Assembly: GCA_036971615.1 (NCBI GenBank)
Contig: JAYKKR010000002.1
Coordinates: 1,984,001-2,048,000 of the forward strand
Source of the DNA: Amyloporia xantha
Lineage: Eukaryota; Basidiomycota; Agaricomycetes; Polyporales; Adustoporiaceae
Length of the DNA: 64,000 bases
Direction of reading: 5' to 3'
A model generated the notes under the pieces. The model was not told where the DNA came from, did not search any database, and was given only the letters and a program-made list of their open reading frames with translations. Below are positions 59,440-64,000 of the stretch, in pieces (the first letter of the stretch is position 1; each line of letters starts with the position of its first letter). Position numbers and translations under genes: made by a program.

Positions 59440-60733
59440 TCATGAATGTTCCTGGACGTGCAAGTCAGACTGTTGCTGACCCTTTTGCGACCACCCGATG
59501 AGCTCTCTCATATCCTTGACATCAGCCACACCCCTGATATCGGAGCGTTTATTGTCTACCGCAAGACCGATGGCTTCGGCGACGTGGTCCACGTGAATGG
59601 GAGGGATCGTCAAGGCGTTCGCAATCGATTCCAGAGGCGATAGTGAAACAATAGACTGCGAAGTCGATACCACGGGCATTCTTGAGGCTAGGGAACGCAA
59701 TAACCCAGATGGTGTCGGGAGACCGAGAGGCACTTTTGCGTGGATAGTGGCAGACAGGTCGATCAACGCAGCCACAGGCGAAGTAAGCGGGCGTAAGTGC
59801 GGGTGGTAAATCAAACCTATGGCAGAAATTGGAGACGCCCTCGTAGACAGGACAACATAATGCTGCACGTACTAGGCCTGATGTATACTGCCCTGAAATC
59901 TGATCTTCCTGAAACCATATGTTCAATCCCGAGTTCTGCTTCACGTTTGGTCTCAATATAACGTGCAGGTATGAGAGGACGGAATATGTCCTCTGCCGAG
60001 ACGAAGACGAATGGTCGTGGGCCTTCTACTGGTACAGTCGGCGAAGACGACAAGAACGCTTCGCAAACTCGCAAGGCTATATGTCACAATGAACAGATAA
60101 TAGGTTCATGAGGGAATTAGACAATTGAACAAGTGCACTATTTTGACGTACCCGCGTCCCTGTTGAGACTTTCGTAAGATCTCGACTTCGCTACACCACC
60201 TGCCAAGGGATTGCTTGATGTTCCGCCGCCCGTGACGTTGGATGCAAAGGTACTAAGTAAAGCCGTTATATCACCTTTGTTCAGCGCCGCTTTGTATCGC
60301 GTGTCCTCTAGAAGTGTTCCGAGCGTGTGGACCACTGCAGTGACACCGGGGAGGAGGTGTGAGTATGTTTCCGGCTGCAGGGCATCTGCCGCTTGCCAGT
60401 CCACCTGATTTCATAGAGAATGAGTAATCTGAGGTGCAACATAGCAGGAAACGGGCAACACTTTACGTGTCCAGGCGGGCGAGTGACCCTTCGGTGTTTT
60501 ATATGGTTTACCGGATTGACTGCGGTTAAAATCAGCAGACGGTCAATTAGGGTGAGGCAATATACTGCACCGACCTGATACTCGTAACCTGCATACCTCG
60601 TGCGAGCGCGGCCTTGCATACCGCCGAGCCTGAGCACTGATTGTCAGAAATGAACGGAACACTGAATGGAGATGCCCATACCGAGGAAACCATTGCCGCC
60701 GACAACCAGAACCTTCTGAATGATAGATTCCAT
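59440..60733 (-). CDS. COQ11: Coq11-like NAD(P)-binding protein (SDR, atypical)
   Basis: Six exons (60733-60682, 60629-60575, 60519-60462, 60404-60152, 60076-59873, 59816-59440) give 332 residues. The dinucleotide-binding loop is VLVVGGNGFLGSAVCKAALA. Then come QSGKPYKTPKGHSPAWTRK, TAVVHTLGTLLEDTRYKAAL and PFVFVSAEDIFRPLIPARYI with YIETKREAE in the YxxxK position. Later parts are GLIYHPHLRPLTSPVAAL and, near the end, KDMRELIGW. This matches fungal Coq11, an atypical short-chain dehydrogenase of the mitochondrial coenzyme Q synthome that tunes ubiquinone synthesis. Donor GTGTTG at the third intron was chosen because it alone keeps phase. Confidence 0.83.
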
Positions 60734-61169
60734 GTCCGAGCCGGAATAGCGCGGAAATACGTTGCACACAAGCCTCAAACAGTTCTGAAGTCAAGGCCTC
60801 AACTTGCTGAAGACTGAACCAAAGCCGACTGGGATGACAGGAAGGCGCCCGCCGGCATAGTGACGCACAATAGCTATCCACGTGACAATCCATGCTCAAA
60901 TCTGCTACCAATATTTTTCTTTTTCCACATAGTTTCCCCCATCCAGAATAAGCTGCTATTTATGCAGTGATGACGAATGCAGCTGCGTTGCAGTCTACCG
61001 GAATATCGAGTGGCCAACTGGTCTTGTTCGGTACAATCTCCGCGAAACATATTCGCTTGGCTTTGTGTCTACCTTTCGTCTATGCGTAAAACGATGGGTA
61101 CCATGATTACTCCATACATCAACAACTTCGTCTTATGATGGGGAACTTCCTGCCTTGTATCCGTGCGCA
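60734..61169. other. Promoter of the Coq11-like gene and 3' flank of the hydrolase
   Basis: 436 bases, no gene seen. Confidence 0.5.
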
Positions 61170-62309
61170 TCACTTGGATTTGGATTTCTCGACAGCCTCG
61201 ACCACCCGTGCTGTATCGGTGACGAAGCCGTAGGACTACGAATTTCACAATACTCAGTGACATTTTGTATCAGACGAAATGACGCGTACGTTGGTGGCGT
61301 TATATAAAACGTTTTCCAAGCCTCCCGTCGGCGATGTCGTCGCGATGCCATCCGTCAGAGTGATGCAGTCGTAGCCGCGGAAATATGCATCGACGAGTGT
61401 GCCGAGTACGCACTGTTACGTAGATGATTTTATCAGTGAGGCCGGATTATTGAACAGCTCTTGTCGTTGATACCTGGTCTGCGTTAACGCCAGCGAAGAA
61501 CAACGTGGTGATGCCGTTTTCTTGCAGGTATAAGTCGAGAGCAGTCTGATAACCCCAGATTCCACTCATACTGTTCCAGGTCAGTTTAACCGCCTCATGA
61601 TATAGCCACACCTCTTACCGATTCTTATGGATCCAGACATCAGTCCCTGCTTTCTGTCCCTCTTCATACAGTGCTTGCAAGGGTCCATACAGGTCCGAGT
61701 TATACTCGCCTCGCATGAGCAAACGCCCGAAGCTGCCTGGAAGTTGTGAGCCGAAGCCGCCCCTGCCATTCTTCATGAAACTCCGAACGAGCGCAGGTGG
61801 GATGGTGTGCAATTCATGTTCGGTAAGTCCCCAGTTACTGTGAAGTACAAACAAATTCGTGGAGATCCCTTAATACCGAAGCGAGCTCATACGCACACCC
61901 ACAGAATCTTGGTGCCCTGTGATCGCAGACTTGGAACGGCATTCATGAGCGGGAGGACGCAGTCCAGACCAGTTGGATGATCCCGCAGGTCTGGGTGTAA
62001 GAAGAAGCTACCGCTCGATGTTACTGGGTCTCACCGCTCTGATGGATGATATGGGACATACTTCTGCATGTCAATTATGACAACCGCGCTGCGCTCTTTC
62101 GCGATTCTGACCACGCGTTCGCCATCTACGGGAATCTCCAACTGGGTCTCTCGCTGCAGCGGTGGGATCTGGACCTCTCCGAGTTCAGATGACGCTGAAG
62201 GAAGATGCGCTTCGCGGGTGAGATCGACGAGGCCGGTCGGATATTCCACCCAGAACGAAGCGGCATTCCCGTACTCTGTAGGACTAGTAACGTGGGGGCG
62301 GATGGTCAT
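61170..62309 (-). CDS. Isochorismatase-family cysteine hydrolase
   Basis: Six exons (62309-62062, 62007-61897, 61837-61619, 61570-61474, 61412-61290, 61235-61170) encode 287 residues. The catalytic triad is visible: Asp in SAVVIIDMQNFFL, Lys in GTDVWIHKNRMSGIWG and Cys in GVNADQCVLGTLVDAYFRGY. The Cys codon is the first after an intron. Between them lie LRSQGTKILWVNWGLTEHEL and a Gly/Phe-rich loop. It ends NSYGFVTDTARVVEAVEKSK. Members hydrolyse amides or isochorismate-type esters; fungal versions of this length are common but mostly uncharacterised. No signal peptide, so probably cytosolic. Confidence 0.88.
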
Positions 62310-62983
62310 GTTTCACTTTTAGCTGTTGCAGTACTAGTAGGCGACCAGATGATGTTCGCACAGACTCCGCAAGACCTCTCGCTTTTAATCCGAGCAGATT
62401 GTCGAGATAAGGCCTATGGACACTGTCTTGTTCATGAGGACGTCCTAGACTCAAGCGTAGATTAGATAGGCACGGGCATACGGATCCAGGCTAGTGGATA
62501 CGCGGAGGTCCGTAGAAGCAACTCTCGGTGCCTGGACAATGCTATATATGAGATCGAGGTTGCCTTTTAATCTGCAAGCGTCGTGACAAATTTGTCTCTG
62601 GTAGAGTGCGCTGGCGCGTTCGAGCTGTCTCATATGAAGACATTGAAGCTTAAGGGTCGTCGAGGCTCGACGTGATAGAAGACAAAATTGGACTGGATTG
62701 CTCGCAACGACAGCCAATAGATCGGCGGTATGCCTGCCGCTACATAGAATTGTACTATATGAAGCTGCAACGCAGCTCAAAAGAGAAAGTATAGGATGCA
62801 CCACCATAACAGCACGCAGCCTATGAACCAGTGTTCTTCAGCCAGCGACTAATAACTACCAGAGTTGATGGCTGTCGTCCATGCGCAAAAGTGAACAAAT
62901 GCACAGAAGAGACTCGCTTCCGGGCAGAACTGTAGAAATTTCCATCTCCCAGAGATGAGGTGGATGAGACATCCAACCAATTT
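62310..62983. other. 0.7 kb intergenic, nothing seen
   Basis: Upstream region of the hydrolase and 3' flank of the next gene. A 118-residue frame at 62451-62807 has no recognisable motif. Confidence 0.45.
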
Positions 62984-63872
62984 TTAGTTGACGAACTGCC
63001 AGCTGACTGAAGCACAACCTTTCAGTACAGTGCTAATATAATGAAATGATCATGAGAACGTACTGGAGACGAGACCCTCAGACAAGGGCGCGATTTTCTC
63101 GAAAGCGCCGACAGAGAGGTCAATCGAATCGCTGTTGTCACAGGTCGGGCAGTCATCGGCGATGGTGACGATTACACTGGCTCCGGTAGCGGAGTTCGTG
63201 ATCTGCACTTGCTGACCGCAAAGAGGAGATACGTCCCCGGAATTTCCGTACCGGTCCTGGTCTGCGTAACGTAAATGTAGTATCAGACGCAGTCGTAGGG
63301 GAAGCGGACTTACCAATGGCTGCGATCAAGTCGTAGTCACTGTGCACGGTACCGCATGCACCGGCTACTCCGTTTTGGTAGAAGTACGTCGCACTGTGAA
63401 TGCGGCTGTTAGTCGAAATTCCCTCTGAAGGAAAAGGCACGGTCTACTGACAATCCATCCGTGAAAACTTCGTTACTGGATGCCGCAGAGTCGGTGGAAG
63501 TGGCACTCCCAGACCAGGGATTGCATTCCGCGGGACGGTCTGATAGACTCTGGGTTGCCTGTAGTTGTTTCAGAGACGCTGTAACGCACGTTCGAGACAA
63601 GTTGTGTATCATACCAGCATCGGATGGCAGCAGGTGGAAAAGAAGTTAGTGCCATGCTGGGCCTCGCAGTCTAGGGCCAAATACCGCGCATGGTATTGGT
63701 CGTAGGGCTGTCGTTCAACGGTGAGACAGAGTCAGCCACTATAGAAAGGAGTCACAGCTACCTCCAAATAGCCTTGATCATATGTGGACGGAACAGAGTC
63801 ACGAAGCTGTAAAGCCAGCCCCGAAACTGAAGCTGCACAGGCAAGGGAAACGAGAGCCAAGAAGCGAGACAT
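62984..63872 (-). CDS. Secreted RlpA/expansin-like double-psi beta-barrel protein
   Basis: Six exons between 63872 and 62984. A signal peptide (MSRFLALVSLACAASVSGLA) is followed by a Cys-containing linker (YLALDCEAQHGTNFFSTCCH) and a Ser/Thr-rich stretch. The double-psi beta-barrel is then clear: ATYFYQNGVAGACGTVHSDY, DLIAAIDQDRYGNSGDVSPL, CGQQVQITNSATGASVIVTI and ADDCPTCDNSDSIDLSVGAF. The end GLVSISWQFVN completes the fold. Such proteins are related to expansins and RlpA, lack glycoside hydrolase activity and are secreted by fungi acting on cell walls or interacting with plants. The upstream gene-free margin at 63873-64000 shows nothing else. Confidence 0.85.
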
Positions 63873-64000
63873 GACGACGAGCAGTCAATTTTATACGGCC
63901 AAAAAGGATCGTGCAAACGGGCGTGTACTAAAGAGAGTGGTAGCTTTGAATAAAAATCTCAAGTCAGATAAACCGTAAACGGATCTTAAAGTAGCTCTCT

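Overview
The window looks like a stretch of a basidiomycete (Agaricomycete-type) nuclear genome. Almost every gene is split by many introns of 47-65 bases with GT-AG ends. Both strands carry genes at high density, and the families are eukaryotic (eIF1, RPS21, histone H2B, NUP133, TBC-GAP, tri-snRNP 27K, Csm3/Tipin). Several are fungal types: an HSP30-like opsin relative, a secreted Ala-rich protein with a C-terminal Cys module, a fungal 2OG-Fe(II) oxygenase and an OTT_1508-like deaminase. Most gene models were built by hand: I joined reading frames at splice sites and checked that codon phase was kept across each junction.

Layout. 0.4-12.9 kb: an opsin-related membrane protein lacking the retinal lysine, an OTT_1508-like deaminase protein, SNRNP27, eIF1, Fyv7, PPP4R2, a PAP2 lipid phosphatase and a secreted Ala-rich protein. 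12.9-14.4 kb holds no confident gene. 14.4-24.4 kb: Gyp7-type Rab GAP, RPS21, a large 2OG oxygenase, and just behind it a disordered protein with three AGQxGGKT repeats that may belong to the same gene. 25.7-35.1 kb: a coiled-coil protein, a small RRPSVLDSP-repeat protein, a Gfo/Idh/MocA oxidoreductase, aprataxin, an unrecognised conserved protein rich in micro-exons, a SAP-domain mitochondrial protein and COA8. 35.1-48.4 kb: NUP133, PRCC, H2B, an Htd2-like dehydratase, an S/TP-rich protein and phosphoserine aminotransferase. 48.4-50.7 kb: an intron-containing tRNA-Ser(GCT), a non-coding element with terminal inverted repeats, and an intron-containing tRNA-Asn(GTT). 50.9-64 kb: Csm3/Tipin, the N-terminal methyltransferase NTM1, mitochondrial adenylate kinase, a GPI-type secreted protein, a Coq11-like protein, an isochorismatase-family hydrolase and an RlpA/expansin-like secreted protein.

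The genes do not form one pathway. Themes recur: mitochondrial proteins (COA8, Aim34-like, Htd2-like, adenylate kinase, Coq11-like), genome maintenance (Csm3, aprataxin, H2B, NUP133) and translation or RNA processing. ACGCGT boxes, the MBF-type cell-cycle element, sit upstream of Csm3 (three copies in 37 bp), aprataxin, H2B and the NUP133/PRCC divergent promoter. The most unusual signals are a candidate transposon between two tRNA genes, five introns that work only with GC-AG ends, the opsin relative without its lysine, the possible fusion of the oxygenase to its repeat-bearing neighbour, and a possible frameshift in the deaminase gene.
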